Assembly: GCF_000527135.1 (NCBI RefSeq)
Contig: NZ_AZUP01000001.1
Span: forward strand, 868,001-932,000
Length of the DNA: 64,000 bases
Source: Methyloversatilis discipulorum
GTDB lineage: Bacteria > Pseudomonadota > Gammaproteobacteria > Burkholderiales > Rhodocyclaceae
Direction of reading: 5' to 3'
Below are positions 43,768-51,965 of this stretch, in pieces (the stretch's first letter is position 1; every line of letters begins with the position of its first letter). The translations under genes were made by a program, and so were the position numbers. The notes beneath the pieces were generated by a model. That model worked only from the letters and a program-made list of their open reading frames with translations. It was not told the DNA's origin and did not search any database.

Positions 43768-45336
43768 ATGTTCCTGCCGACCGAAGTCCTCGACAAGATG
43801 CGCGTGGTCATCGCCGACGCGAATCAGGTCGTGCGTACCTGGGTGCGCACGCAGCTGTCGCAGGCCGGCGTCAAACACGTAGGCATGGCCGGCAGCTCGG
43901 CCGATCTTCTGCGGCAATGCTCGGCCAATACACCCGACGTCGTGCTGTGCGACTACAACTTCGGGGAGAAGCAGGACGGGCTGCGGGTGCTCGAGGAGCT
44001 GCGCCTGAACAACATCCTGCCGCTGTCTTCGGTCTTCATGATCGTGACCGGAGAGCGCGTCCGCAAACGCGTCGTCGCCGCCGCCGAGTTCGCGCCCGAC
44101 GACTACCTGCTCAAGCCCTTTACGTCCGGACAGCTGGCTGAGCGTCTGGTCAAGGCGGTCGAGAAGAAGCATGCGCTGAAGGCAATCTATGAACAGATGG
44201 CGGCACGCAATCTGGAAGCGCTCATAGACGAGTGCGACAAGGTGCTCGCCAGTCAGCCGCGCTATTCGATGGACGCGCTGCGCATCCGGGCCGAGGCGCT
44301 GATCGCGCTCGGGCGCCTCGACGAGGCCACCGAGATCTATAAGGCGGTCATGGCCCGCAACACCGTGCCCTGGGCGCGCATCGGCTACGCGATGGTATTG
44401 CGCGAACGTGGCGACGTTGCGGAAGCCGCACGCCACGCCGCCGAAATCAACGAGGAATTTCCCGAGTTCATGGGCGTGTATGACTTCCTCGGCGAACTGC
44501 ACGAACGCAACGGCGAACTCGAGGAAGCGCGTACCTATTATGAGCGCGCTGACTCGATCGCTCCGGACAACCTGCGCCGGCTGCGCAGCATCGGCGAAAT
44601 CTGTCTCGAATCGGGGGACGTCGCACGTGCGGCCAGCGTGATGCGCCGCGTCGTCGACCGTACCGAAGGGACCTCACTGGCCAGTGCCGAAGACCATCTG
44701 ACCTTGATCAAGAGCCTGATCGAACTGCCCGACGCGGCGGAAGAACTGAATGCCCGCTTCGAAACGATGCGCGGTCTGCTCGGCGGCAGCGATACGGCGG
44801 CTGTGCTGTCGGACGTGGTCGAGGCGCGCATGCTGTCGCAGCGAGGCGACGAGGGCGGCGCGCGCGAGGCGATCAACCGTGCGCTGCAGACGCACGCGCG
44901 CCTCAGCAAACCGGACACGCTGGCGACCAGCGAACTGGCCGAAGCCTGTTTCGCCACCAACAACGAGGAAGCTGCAGCCGGCCTGGTCGACAAGATCGAA
45001 GCCGCTGGCGGTGCGGTGTCGAACCGCCTGAAACGCCAGAACGCGCGCTCGGCCCGCGAGCGCGCGCAGGCGGCTGCGGCAAATCTGGCCGAGGAAAGCG
45101 CAGCCGGCCCAGACCTCGACCACGTCGACGCCGAACTGGCTCGACTAGCCGAACTGATCAGGCAGCTCGACCCGCACTGGGACGACGCTTTGGCCGAGGA
45201 CGCGCGCAATATCCTGATCGACGTGTTCACGCTCGCCCCGCGCGAGCGCCGCGTGATCGACGCGCACATTCAGTACAACCGCGTCGCGCAGAAGCACGGC
45301 TACGACCGGCACAAGCCCACCGCTCGCGCCGTCTGA
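43768..45336 (+). CDS. Response regulator receiver protein with TPR repeats
   Basis: This 522-residue protein has a receiver domain at about 10-135: phospho-acceptor Asp in VVLCDYNFGEKQDG, Thr in MIVTGERV and Lys in LLKPF. A long helical region with tetratricopeptide-like repeats follows (ALRIRAEALIALGRLDEATEIYKAVM, AYDFLGELHERNGELEEARTYYERADSIAPDN). There is no DNA-binding or enzymatic output, so it probably works through protein contacts. Only one acidic residue (ADANQ) fills the usual Asp-Asp metal pair near the start. ATG 43768 or ATG 43798 could be used. No histidine kinase is adjacent. Confidence 0.87.
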   Translation: MFLPTEVLDKMRVVIADANQVVRTWVRTQLSQAGVKHVGMAGSSADLLRQCSANTPDVVLCDYNFGEKQDGLRVLEELRLNNILPLSSVFMIVTGERVRKRVVAAAEFAPDDYLLKPFTSGQLAERLVKAVEKKHALKAIYEQMAARNLEALIDECDKVLASQPRYSMDALRIRAEALIALGRLDEATEIYKAVMARNTVPWARIGYAMVLRERGDVAEAARHAAEINEEFPEFMGVYDFLGELHERNGELEEARTYYERADSIAPDNLRRLRSIGEICLESGDVARAASVMRRVVDRTEGTSLASAEDHLTLIKSLIELPDAAEELNARFETMRGLLGGSDTAAVLSDVVEARMLSQRGDEGGAREAINRALQTHARLSKPDTLATSELAEACFATNNEEAAAGLVDKIEAAGGAVSNRLKRQNARSARERAQAAAANLAEESAAGPDLDHVDAELARLAELIRQLDPHWDDALAEDARNILIDVFTLAPRERRVIDAHIQYNRVAQKHGYDRHKPTARAV

Positions 45337-45344
45337 TCAGCGCC

Positions 45345-46382
45345 TCAGGCGTGCAGCAATCCGTGCAGCGACGGTGTTGCCGCCAAGGCGGCAACCGGGC
45401 TTACACCGAGCCAGTCGCGCGAGATCGATGCATAGACCGACCTGAAGTCGACCGCCGGCACGAAGGCGCCGCGCGCATCGAGCGCATCGAAGCTCAATGC
45501 GCGGCCATGCAGCCCGCCGACGACGCGACCGCCGGTGAGGAGCTGGATGCCGGCATTGCCGTGGTCGGTGCCCGCGCTCAGATTTTCGTGCGCCAGTCGC
45601 CCGAACTCGCTGCGCGTGAGGACCAGCGAATCGCGCCAGCGCCCCATGGCAGTCAGCGCGCTGCGCAGGGCGACCATCGACGCGGCGAGCGACGCCAGCA
45701 AAGGGGCATGGGCCGAAGGCTGGTTCTCGTGCGTATCGAAGCCATCGAGCGCCACCCGCACCACAGCGGCATCAGAGCCGGACAGCAGTTCGGTGCAGGC
45801 CTGCGCCAGCGCGCATCCGAGCACGTCCTGCGGAAAGCCGAAGCGCCCGGCAACACTCTCCGGATACTCGTCGGCCAGTCGGCGACAGCGCGGCAAGCCG
45901 TGGACAGGCCCCGGCAGGTCGGATGACACCGTCAAGGCCTGCGTCGCCGCGTGGCGGACGCCGTCGTGCAGCGACAGGCAGCGTGCCAGCCAGCCCGTCT
46001 GCAGTGGCGCGTCTTCGAGCAGAGCGCTATCGAGAATTTCGGTCGCACGATGGTGCGACACGCTGCCGCCGGTACAGCCCACACTCTGCACCAGCGCGAG
46101 CTCGCCGGCATCCCACAGCGGCATCAACGGACGCAGTGACGGATGCAGGGCCTGATCCGGTGCGATCGGCAGGACCATGCGCCGGTCGAGTGCAATGGTC
46201 GGACGGGCGCGGTAGTAGGCCGGGTCGGTGTGCGGTGCCAGCGTATTCAGCGCGTCGTTGCCGCCGACCAGGTCGATCAGGAACAGAAGTCGTGGAGCGG
46301 GCGCCGGTTCGCTTGCGCGAAGCTCGCTGGCCAGCGCCAGCGAGGCGCTTCCGGCGGTCAGCAAAAAATGCCTACGGTCCAT
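45345..46382 (-). CDS. DUF1501 family exported protein with Tat-type signal
   Basis: This 345-residue protein has a twin-arginine-like start MDRRHFLLTAGSASLALASELRA. The DUF1501 (alkaline-phosphatase-like fold) pattern follows: LFLIDLVGGNDALNTLAPHTDPAYYRARPTIAL, HPSLRPLMPLWDAGELALVQSVG, VALDGFDTHENQ, LVLTRSEFGRLAHENLSAGTDHGNAG. Genes of this family usually sit beside a DUF1800 gene; none is present. A strong terminator ends about 10 nt before its ribosome site (GGGAG), so expression must come from read-through or a very short leader. The function is unknown. Confidence 0.88.
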   Translation of the reverse strand: MDRRHFLLTAGSASLALASELRASEPAPAPRLLFLIDLVGGNDALNTLAPHTDPAYYRARPTIALDRRMVLPIAPDQALHPSLRPLMPLWDAGELALVQSVGCTGGSVSHHRATEILDSALLEDAPLQTGWLARCLSLHDGVRHAATQALTVSSDLPGPVHGLPRCRRLADEYPESVAGRFGFPQDVLGCALAQACTELLSGSDAAVVRVALDGFDTHENQPSAHAPLLASLAASMVALRSALTAMGRWRDSLVLTRSEFGRLAHENLSAGTDHGNAGIQLLTGGRVVGGLHGRALSFDALDARGAFVPAVDFRSVYASISRDWLGVSPVAALAATPSLHGLLHA

Positions 46383-46391
46383 TCAGGCTCC

Positions 46392-46424
46392 CGAAAACAA
46401 AAGACCTGCCCCTGGGGGCAGGTC
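46392..46424 (-). terminator. Strong intrinsic terminator just ahead of the DUF1501 gene
   Basis: On the minus strand a perfect 10-bp stem (GACCTGCCCC and GGGGCAGGTC) is followed by TTTTGTTTT. It ends the transcript of the small secreted protein gene at 46530-46865. Unusually, its T-tract lies within 10 nt of the DUF1501 start codon, so it could act as an attenuator for that gene. Confidence 0.85.
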
Positions 46425-46529
46425 GCAATGCCGCTGCGCGGCAACCCACGAAGAGGAGGTGTGGGCCGAAAACTGCTGTAGCGGACAACGGGCGAAATTG
46501 GCAAAAGCGAAGCGGAAGGCCTAAGCCGG

Positions 46530-46865
46530 TCAGGGCCGAGGTGCGTCGCGGTAAAGCTCGCGGGCCGCATCGCGGATGTCGCGCCGCAACTGGCGACGTT
46601 CTTCAGGCGTCATCCGGTTTCCGCGCTGGTCACCGAAGTCGAGTCGCCTGACCGGGCCGGCTTCCTCGTCGAAACGGCGCATCGGTTGCAGCGTCGCCCC
46701 GGCCGGAATCACGCGCTCGAAGCGCTGCGGCTCGACGAAATCCCGACGCCCGCCCGCTTCACCGGGGCCTGCCAATGCCGGCGCCGATGCGAACAACACC
46801 GCACCCACACAGGACCCGGCAAGGATGCCGTACAGTCGCGAGCCGGCAAGGTCAGCACACTTCAT
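46530..46865 (-). CDS. Small secreted protein of unknown function
   Basis: This 111-residue protein has a signal peptide (LYGILAGSCVGAVLFASAPALA) and a charged mature part rich in Arg, Asp and Glu: RRDFVEPQRFERVIPAGATLQPMRRFDEEAGPVRRLDFGDQRGNRMTPEERRQLRRDIRDAARELYRD. The MTPEERRQLRRDIRDA helix resembles the tails of small periplasmic stress proteins, but I do not recognise a family. Another small secreted protein gene lies 21 nt upstream, and a terminator follows. Confidence 0.7.
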   Translation of the reverse strand: MKCADLAGSRLYGILAGSCVGAVLFASAPALAGPGEAGGRRDFVEPQRFERVIPAGATLQPMRRFDEEAGPVRRLDFGDQRGNRMTPEERRQLRRDIRDAARELYRDAPRP

Positions 46866-46886
46866 CCGATTACGCTCCTCAAATCG

Positions 46887-47171
46887 CTAGTGTTCAACAG
46901 TCTCCAGGAGGCCGGCCGCGCCAGCCAGCTGCGCACCGTCGCCCGGATTGTAGAGGTAGCGACTGGAGCGGTGTAGCGCGTACTGCAGCAGCAGGTGCGA
47001 ATCCGCAACACTGTCGCCAGCCGTCTCCGGTCTGTCGATTGCGGGTGCATTGGCCTGAACGGCCGGCCGCCCCCCTTCCGATGGCGCGTCTGCAGCGGGC
47101 AGAACCGCTGCCATGACGAAGGTCGGGGCAGCGCAAAGCACTGCCATGCTCATCAGTCTGCGTTTGCTCAC
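46887..47171 (-). CDS. Small secreted protein of unknown function
   Basis: This gene encodes about 94 residues: a signal peptide (KRRLMSMAVLCAAPTFVMAAVLPAADA), then a short mature part with a conserved-looking helix SHLLLQYALHRSSRYLYNPGDGAQLAGAAGLLE. I chose the GTG at 47171 because AGGGGG lies about 10 nt upstream. An ATG at 47216 would extend the N-terminus with charged residues ahead of the signal peptide. It is divergent from ompR and precedes the gene at 46530-46865, probably on one transcript. I do not recognise a family. Confidence 0.6.
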   Translation of the reverse strand: MSKRRLMSMAVLCAAPTFVMAAVLPAADAPSEGGRPAVQANAPAIDRPETAGDSVADSHLLLQYALHRSSRYLYNPGDGAQLAGAAGLLETVEH

Positions 47172-47255
47172 CTTGTCGTCCCCCTGATGCCCTGCGTCGA
47201 TTACCTTGGGCTCCATGCTGTGCAGCGGCTGTAAGCCTTGTGTGTGGCGGGGGTG

Positions 47256-47325
47256 GCGCTTTGTAAGCGCGGGTAACTACCCTCTGGATGCGTTACATCC
47301 GCTCACGGCGCAATTGAATTGCGCC
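47256..47325. promoter_or_regulatory. Two inverted repeats upstream of ompR
   Basis: GCGCTT-TGT-AAGCGC (47256-47270) and GGCGCAAT-TGA-ATTGCGCC (47307-47325) lie in the divergent region between the small secreted protein gene and ompR. A GTTACAT element between them resembles part of OmpR-type sites. The second dyad ends 24 nt before the ompR ATG, so it may lie in the leader. Confidence 0.4.
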
Positions 47326-47349
47326 AAGGCGGTCGGGTAGCATCGGTCC

Positions 47350-48078
47350 ATGGAAGAAAAAAAACGCAAGATACTTGTCGTCGATGACGACGCCCGCCTG
47401 CGCGCGCTGCTCGAACGCTACCTCGGCGAACAGGGTTTCACGGTCAAGGCAGTGGCCGACAGCACGCAGATGGACCGCGCGCTGGCCCGCGAACTGTACG
47501 ACCTGATGGTGCTCGACCTGATGCTGCCGGGCGAGGACGGCTTGGCCATCTGCCGACGGCTCCGCGCTCAGGACAACACGATTCCGGTGGTCATGCTGAC
47601 CGCCAAGGGTGACGAGGTCGATCGCATCGTCGGCCTTGAAATGGGCGCCGATGACTACCTGCCGAAGCCCTTCAATCCGCGCGAACTGGTTGCCCGCATC
47701 AACGCGGTGCTGCGCCGACAGGCGCCAAAACCGCCGCCGGGCGCGCCGACGCTCGACGAACGCGTGGTGCGCTTCGGCCAGGTCGAGGTCAATCTGGCCG
47801 CACGTACGCTCACCCGCAACGGACAGGAGCAGGTGCTGACCACCGGCGAGTTCTCGCTGCTGCGCGTGCTGCTCGAATCGCCGCGCGTGCCGCTGTCGCG
47901 CGACAAGCTGATGGAACTGGCGCGTGGTCGCGAATACGATGCCTTCGACCGCTCGATCGACGTGCAGATGTCGCGTCTGCGCAAGCTGGTCGAGGACGAT
48001 CCGGCCAAGCCGCGGTATCTGCAGACGGTCTGGGGCTTCGGTTACGTGTTCGTGCCTGACGGCACCCGCCATGGCTGA
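47350..48078 (+). CDS. ompR: OmpR-family response regulator
   Basis: This 242-residue regulator has a receiver domain with Asp13/Asp14, phospho-acceptor Asp56 (LMVLDLMLPGEDG), Thr84 and Lys106, then a winged-helix domain (LTTGEFSLLRVLLESPRVPLSRDKLMELARGREYDAFDRSIDVQMSRLRKLVEDDPAKPRYLQTVWGFGYVF). The wording of both parts is that of true OmpR, the osmotic porin regulator. EnvZ follows after 24 nt. Confidence 0.93.
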   Translation: MEEKKRKILVVDDDARLRALLERYLGEQGFTVKAVADSTQMDRALARELYDLMVLDLMLPGEDGLAICRRLRAQDNTIPVVMLTAKGDEVDRIVGLEMGADDYLPKPFNPRELVARINAVLRRQAPKPPPGAPTLDERVVRFGQVEVNLAARTLTRNGQEQVLTTGEFSLLRVLLESPRVPLSRDKLMELARGREYDAFDRSIDVQMSRLRKLVEDDPAKPRYLQTVWGFGYVFVPDGTRHG

Positions 48079-48102
48079 GGCCCTCTCCGGGCACGCGCCG
48101 AA

Positions 48103-49521
48103 GTGGTGAAGCAGGCACGTCGGCGCGGCAGCCTGACGCGCTGGACCGGACAGAATCTGAGTCGTCCCTTGCGCCGCTTCACGCTGCTGCCGCGTTCGCT
48201 GCTTGCGCGCACCTTCCTGCTGCTGGCCGGCCTGCTCACCGCGTCGGTACTCGCCTGGTCCGGCATCTACAGCTGGCTTGAACAGGGGCCGCGCGCCCAA
48301 CAGGCAGCGCAGATCGTCATCAGCGTGATCAACCTGACCCGCGCCTCGCTGGTCAGCGCAGATCCGCAGCGAAGGCTCGAACTGCTCACCGAATTGTCGA
48401 TGCGCGAGGGCCTGCGCATCTATCCCGACGGCGACATTCCAGGCTTCCAGCCGGTCAAGGGCGACAGCACGCTGCTCGCCATCGAACAGGAATTGCGCAA
48501 GCGGCTCGACCCGCGCACGCGCATTGTCGTCACCAAGGGCCTGCAGAGCGGTCTGTTCGTCAGCTTCAGCATTGCCGACGAAGAAGGCGTGGACGACTAC
48601 TGGCTCATGCTGCCGCGCAACCGTATCGAACGCCCGCTGGCACTGGAGGTGATCGGCTGGGGCACGGCGGCACTGCTGCTCGCACTGGGCGGCGCCTATC
48701 TGATCGTGCAGCGGGTGACGCGGCCGCTGGCCGCGATGAAACGCGCCGCCCGCGCGATAGGTCGGGGCGAGCGCCCTGCCCCGCTGGCCGAGTGTGGCGC
48801 CGAGGAGCTGGCCGAAGTGGCACACGCCTTCAACCAGATGGCGGACGACATCGCCCGCAACGAGGACGAGCGCGCGCTGATCCTGGCCGGCATCTCGCAC
48901 GACCTGCGCACGCCGCTGACCCGACTGCGGCTCGACATGGAACTGGCCGGGCTGGACCCCGAAACGGTGCGCGACATGAGTGCCGACATCGACGACATGG
49001 ACAAGATCATCGGCCAGTTCCTCGATTTCGCGCGCATCACGACCGGCGAGGAGCCGATCGATGGCGATCTGGCCAGTCTCGTGCTGGAGGCGGCTCAGGC
49101 CTACGCGCGCCACGACAAGCCGGTCAGCACCGGCCGCATCGATCCGCTGCCGGCGATGCGCTTCCGCCCGCTGGCTATTCGCCGCTGCCTGAACAACCTG
49201 ATCGACAACGCGCTGCGCCACGCCGGCGAAGATCAGCCGATAGAACTGACCTGCAGTCTTGAGGGCAACGAAGTGAAGATGGACGTGAGCGACCGCGGCC
49301 CCGGCATTCCACCGGAACAGGTCGAGCGGCTCAAGCGCCCGTTCACCCGCCTCGACAACGCGCGTACCGGCCAGAGTGGCGCGGGCTTGGGGCTGGCCAT
49401 CGTCGAGCGCACGATGCGCGCGCACGGCGGGCGCTTCGACCTGCTGCCGCGCGAGGGCGGCGGGCTGATCGCCCGCCTGACCCTGCCGGTGACGGCAAAC
49501 GCGGCAAGCGCGAAGAGTTAG
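48103..49521 (+). CDS. envZ: EnvZ-type osmosensor histidine kinase
   Basis: This 472-residue membrane kinase pairs with OmpR. Two membrane helices (about 33-55 and 184-205) flank a periplasmic domain, then come HAMP, the H-box LAGISHDLRTPLTRLRLDMEL (His266), the N-box NNLIDNALRH and G-boxes DRGPGIPPEQ and GAGLGLAIV. A GTG start at 48103 is used as read. The stop overlaps the convergent sapC stop by 4 nt, so the two transcripts run into each other. Confidence 0.92.
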   Translation: MVKQARRRGSLTRWTGQNLSRPLRRFTLLPRSLLARTFLLLAGLLTASVLAWSGIYSWLEQGPRAQQAAQIVISVINLTRASLVSADPQRRLELLTELSMREGLRIYPDGDIPGFQPVKGDSTLLAIEQELRKRLDPRTRIVVTKGLQSGLFVSFSIADEEGVDDYWLMLPRNRIERPLALEVIGWGTAALLLALGGAYLIVQRVTRPLAAMKRAARAIGRGERPAPLAECGAEELAEVAHAFNQMADDIARNEDERALILAGISHDLRTPLTRLRLDMELAGLDPETVRDMSADIDDMDKIIGQFLDFARITTGEEPIDGDLASLVLEAAQAYARHDKPVSTGRIDPLPAMRFRPLAIRRCLNNLIDNALRHAGEDQPIELTCSLEGNEVKMDVSDRGPGIPPEQVERLKRPFTRLDNARTGQSGAGLGLAIVERTMRAHGGRFDLLPREGGGLIARLTLPVTANAASAKS

Positions 49522-50288
49522 TGCTTGGTCGCTTCTGCCGCCTCGGCGGTCGCCGGCGCGTCGGCTGCACCGCGCGTCGCGGTGCGGTCGAGCAGGATAC
49601 GCAGGTGGCCGAGCGACAGCAGTTGCGCATAGACCAGACCCATCCAGCCGCGGCGGAACAGATCGACGGCTGCTGCAGCCGACAGCGCCTGCAGCTTGGC
49701 TTCGTCGATCACCCACAGGCCATCGAGGCGGAACTTGCGACCGTCGTTGAGTTCGGCCATCGCACTCATCTCGTTGAGCAGACCGAGCTGCTCGACCTCG
49801 CGACAGAACTCGGCGGTACGCTGCGCTTCGTTCTGATAGCCCTGCACGAAGGCGAGCGCATTCTTCAGGAATTCGGTTTCGGCGCCGTTCTCGTCGAACA
49901 GGCGTTCGCCTTCTTCCGTATTGAAGCCGGGGAACTTGTCATCCATGCAAACCAGAAGCTTGTCCGGCGCGTTGTTGTCCTGCACCGCGACGAAGGGATA
50001 GCGGCGGACGAAGGCCGGTACGTAGCGTGCGTCCCATTTGCCTTCCGGCGTGACGTAGAGGTTTTCGGCGTCACGCAGGCCAAGCAGCGCCACCGGCACC
50101 AGACCGCCGGGCAGGCGGGCGAACACGATGGGGTACTCGCGGGCGACGTCGCCGAACTCAACCAGGGCCAGCGGCACGCAATTGGTTTCCGCCGCGAACT
50201 TCAGATTGTCCTGGGGCTTCAGGCGCAGGTCGCGGTGGGTGTCGCGGTTCAGCACGACCACGTTGTCGTAGAAAAGCAGGGTCTTCAT
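49518..50288 (-). CDS. SapC family protein
   Basis: This 256-residue protein of the SapC family (PF07277) is named after a Campylobacter surface-array locus; its function is not established. MKTLLFYDNVVVLNRDTHRDLRLKPQDNLKFAAETNCVPLALVEFGDVAREYPIVFA and FNTEEGERLFDENGAETEFLKNALAFVQGYQ are typical. There is no signal peptide. The ATG at 50288 has GAGGA upstream. It is convergent with envZ (stop codons interlocked) and divergent from the hemoglobin gene. Confidence 0.87.
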   Translation of the reverse strand: MKTLLFYDNVVVLNRDTHRDLRLKPQDNLKFAAETNCVPLALVEFGDVAREYPIVFARLPGGLVPVALLGLRDAENLYVTPEGKWDARYVPAFVRRYPFVAVQDNNAPDKLLVCMDDKFPGFNTEEGERLFDENGAETEFLKNALAFVQGYQNEAQRTAEFCREVEQLGLLNEMSAMAELNDGRKFRLDGLWVIDEAKLQALSAAAAVDLFRRGWMGLVYAQLLSLGHLRILLDRTATRGAADAPATAEAAEATKH

Positions 50289-50410
50289 GGCAATCCTCGG
50301 TTCGGCTCGGTTCAGGTAAGCGACGCGCAGCGCCGCGATTCTATGCCGGCAGCGATGACGTCCCTGCGAAAAACGACCGCCGTCCACGCGATGTAGCTGT
50401 CCCGCAACGC

Positions 50411-50418
50411 GATAAAAT
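50411..50418 (+). promoter_or_regulatory. Candidate -10 element for the truncated hemoglobin gene
   Basis: GATAAAAT lies 28 nt before the ATG at 50446, the usual distance for a short leader. This AT-rich box stands out in GC-rich sequence. The -35 match is poor. Confidence 0.4.
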
Positions 50419-50445
50419 CACGCCTCGACGCAGAAACGCCACGCC

Positions 50446-50838
50446 ATGACCCAGACTGCCACCACCTTCTACGAACACATCGGCGGCGAGCCGACCATCC
50501 GTCGTCTCGTCGACCGCTTCTACGAACTGATGGACACGCTGCCGGAAGCCTACGGCATCCGCAAGCTGCATCCGGCCGACCTGTCGGGCTCCAACCAGAA
50601 ACTGTTCATGTATCTGTCGGGCTGGCTCGGCGGTCCGCAGCTGTTCGTACAGGCCTACGGCCATCCGCGCCTGCGCGCCCGTCACCTGCCCTTCACGATC
50701 GGCGAGGCCGAGCGCGACCAGTGGCTCATGTGCATGCGCATGGCGATGGACGAAGTGCTGCCGCCGGACGAAGCCAACGCCCAGTTGCTGAGTGCAATCG
50801 AGGACCTCGCCGACCACATGCGCAATCGCGAGGGCTGA
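50446..50838 (+). CDS. Group II truncated hemoglobin
   Basis: This 130-residue heme protein of the TrHbO type may handle O2, NO or peroxide. Heme-pocket residues can be placed: B10 Tyr26 (RFYEL), CD1 His42 in RKLHPADL, proximal F8 His80 in HPRLRARHLPF and G8 Trp93 in ERDQWLMCM. YLSGWLGGPQLFVQAYGHPRLRARHLPF is the group II signature. It ends 5 nt before the convergent permease gene. Confidence 0.93.
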   Translation: MTQTATTFYEHIGGEPTIRRLVDRFYELMDTLPEAYGIRKLHPADLSGSNQKLFMYLSGWLGGPQLFVQAYGHPRLRARHLPFTIGEAERDQWLMCMRMAMDEVLPPDEANAQLLSAIEDLADHMRNREG

Positions 50839-50843
50839 GATCG

Positions 50844-51965
50844 TCAGCCCAGGTCGCGCGTGACCGACTGCAGGCGCAACCGGCGCGCGTGGGCGTGCCG
50901 GGCGTGCAGTCGGGGATCGGACGCAACGATGCTCACCGTTTCGCCGATCACCATCACGACGCCCAGCACCGGCAGCACCAGCAGCAGACCGGCGACGCCG
51001 GCCACCGCGCCGCCGACGAAAATCATCAGTACCGTCACCAGCGGATGCATTTTCAGGCTGCGCCCGATGGTGAGCGGCATGAACACGAAATCGTCGAGCA
51101 GACGGACACAGACGAACAGCCCGACCGCCGCGTACGCGACCGACGGCGAACCCGGAAAGTCGGTCGCCGCCACCATCACCACCACCGCACAACCCAGTAT
51201 TGAGCCGACGTAAGGCACCCAGGCCAGCACGGCGGTGATCAGCCCCAGCATCAGTGGCGACGACAGCCCGATCAGCCACAGGCCGGCGGCCAGACAGGCG
51301 GCGTCGAGCACGGTGAGCTTGATCAGCCCCTGAAAGTAGGCGCGCGTGGTGCGGTCGACCTCATACAGCAGGTGCAGCGTGCGCTCGAAGAAGGCGTTCG
51401 GCACCGCGCGCGCGAGGAAGCGCTGGAAGCGCCGGCCGTCGCGCAGGAAGAAGTAGGCGAGGAAGGGCGCCAGCAGGAAGGACGGTAGCCAGGCGGCGAT
51501 GCCCAGCATCAGCGCCGGCAGACGCTCCTGTGCGAAGCCCTCACCCGCCGCGGCGATGTGCGAGGACACCGCATCGGCCACGTGCGCGTCGCGCATGAAG
51601 CGCGAACGGGCTTCGAGCGCTCGCAGCGTGTCGTCGAGCAGGGCCAGTCCGCCCTGCAGGTAGCGCTGGCCGGTGTCCTGCACACTGACCGCGTGCGCGG
51701 CGAACCAGGGCAGCACGAGCACGAAGCAGACGAGCAGCAGCAGCGCAAACACGCCGACCGTGATATTGGCCGCCGCCGCCTGCGAAAAGCCGGCAAACAT
51801 CAGGCGCTGCATCGGCGGGTAGAGGAAGTAGTAGGCGATCAGCCCGAACAGGAAGGGCAGCACCAGCCACAGCACATGCTGGAAAAGATAGAGCGCCAGC
51901 GTGGTGGCCAGCAGGATGCCGCACCACGCCACGGGTCCGGCGCCCGAGGGCTGCAGCCGCCTCAC
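50844..51965 (-). CDS. AI-2E/PerM family membrane transporter
   Basis: This 373-residue inner-membrane protein has about eight helices and the PerM/YdiK/TqsA (AI-2E family) pattern: LYLFQHVLWLVLPFLFGLIAYYFLYPP near the start, PSFLLAPFLAYFFLRDGRRFQRFLARAVP, and the closing VPYVGSILGC...FVFMPLTIGRSLKMHPLVTVLMIFVGG. The GTG start at 51965 overlaps the stop of the cyclic-nucleotide-binding gene (GTGA), so the two are coupled. Family members export varied small molecules or act as Na+/H+ antiporters; the substrate here is unknown. Confidence 0.85.
   Translation of the reverse strand: MRRLQPSGAGPVAWCGILLATTLALYLFQHVLWLVLPFLFGLIAYYFLYPPMQRLMFAGFSQAAAANITVGVFALLLLVCFVLVLPWFAAHAVSVQDTGQRYLQGGLALLDDTLRALEARSRFMRDAHVADAVSSHIAAAGEGFAQERLPALMLGIAAWLPSFLLAPFLAYFFLRDGRRFQRFLARAVPNAFFERTLHLLYEVDRTTRAYFQGLIKLTVLDAACLAAGLWLIGLSSPLMLGLITAVLAWVPYVGSILGCAVVVMVAATDFPGSPSVAYAAVGLFVCVRLLDDFVFMPLTIGRSLKMHPLVTVLMIFVGGAVAGVAGLLLVLPVLGVVMVIGETVSIVASDPRLHARHAHARRLRLQSVTRDLG

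Noticed and set aside
46887..47216. ATG at 47216 as start of the small secreted protein
   Set aside because: It would place a charged stretch before the signal peptide; the GTG at 47171 has a strong AGGGGG site.
49518..49521. Interlocked stop codons of envZ and sapC as a regulatory overlap
   Set aside because: A 4-nt convergent overlap is common in compact genomes and shows no further structure.
47293..49716. Minus-strand open frame over 800 codons opposite ompR and envZ
   Set aside because: It is antisense to clear OmpR and EnvZ proteins and contains no family motif.
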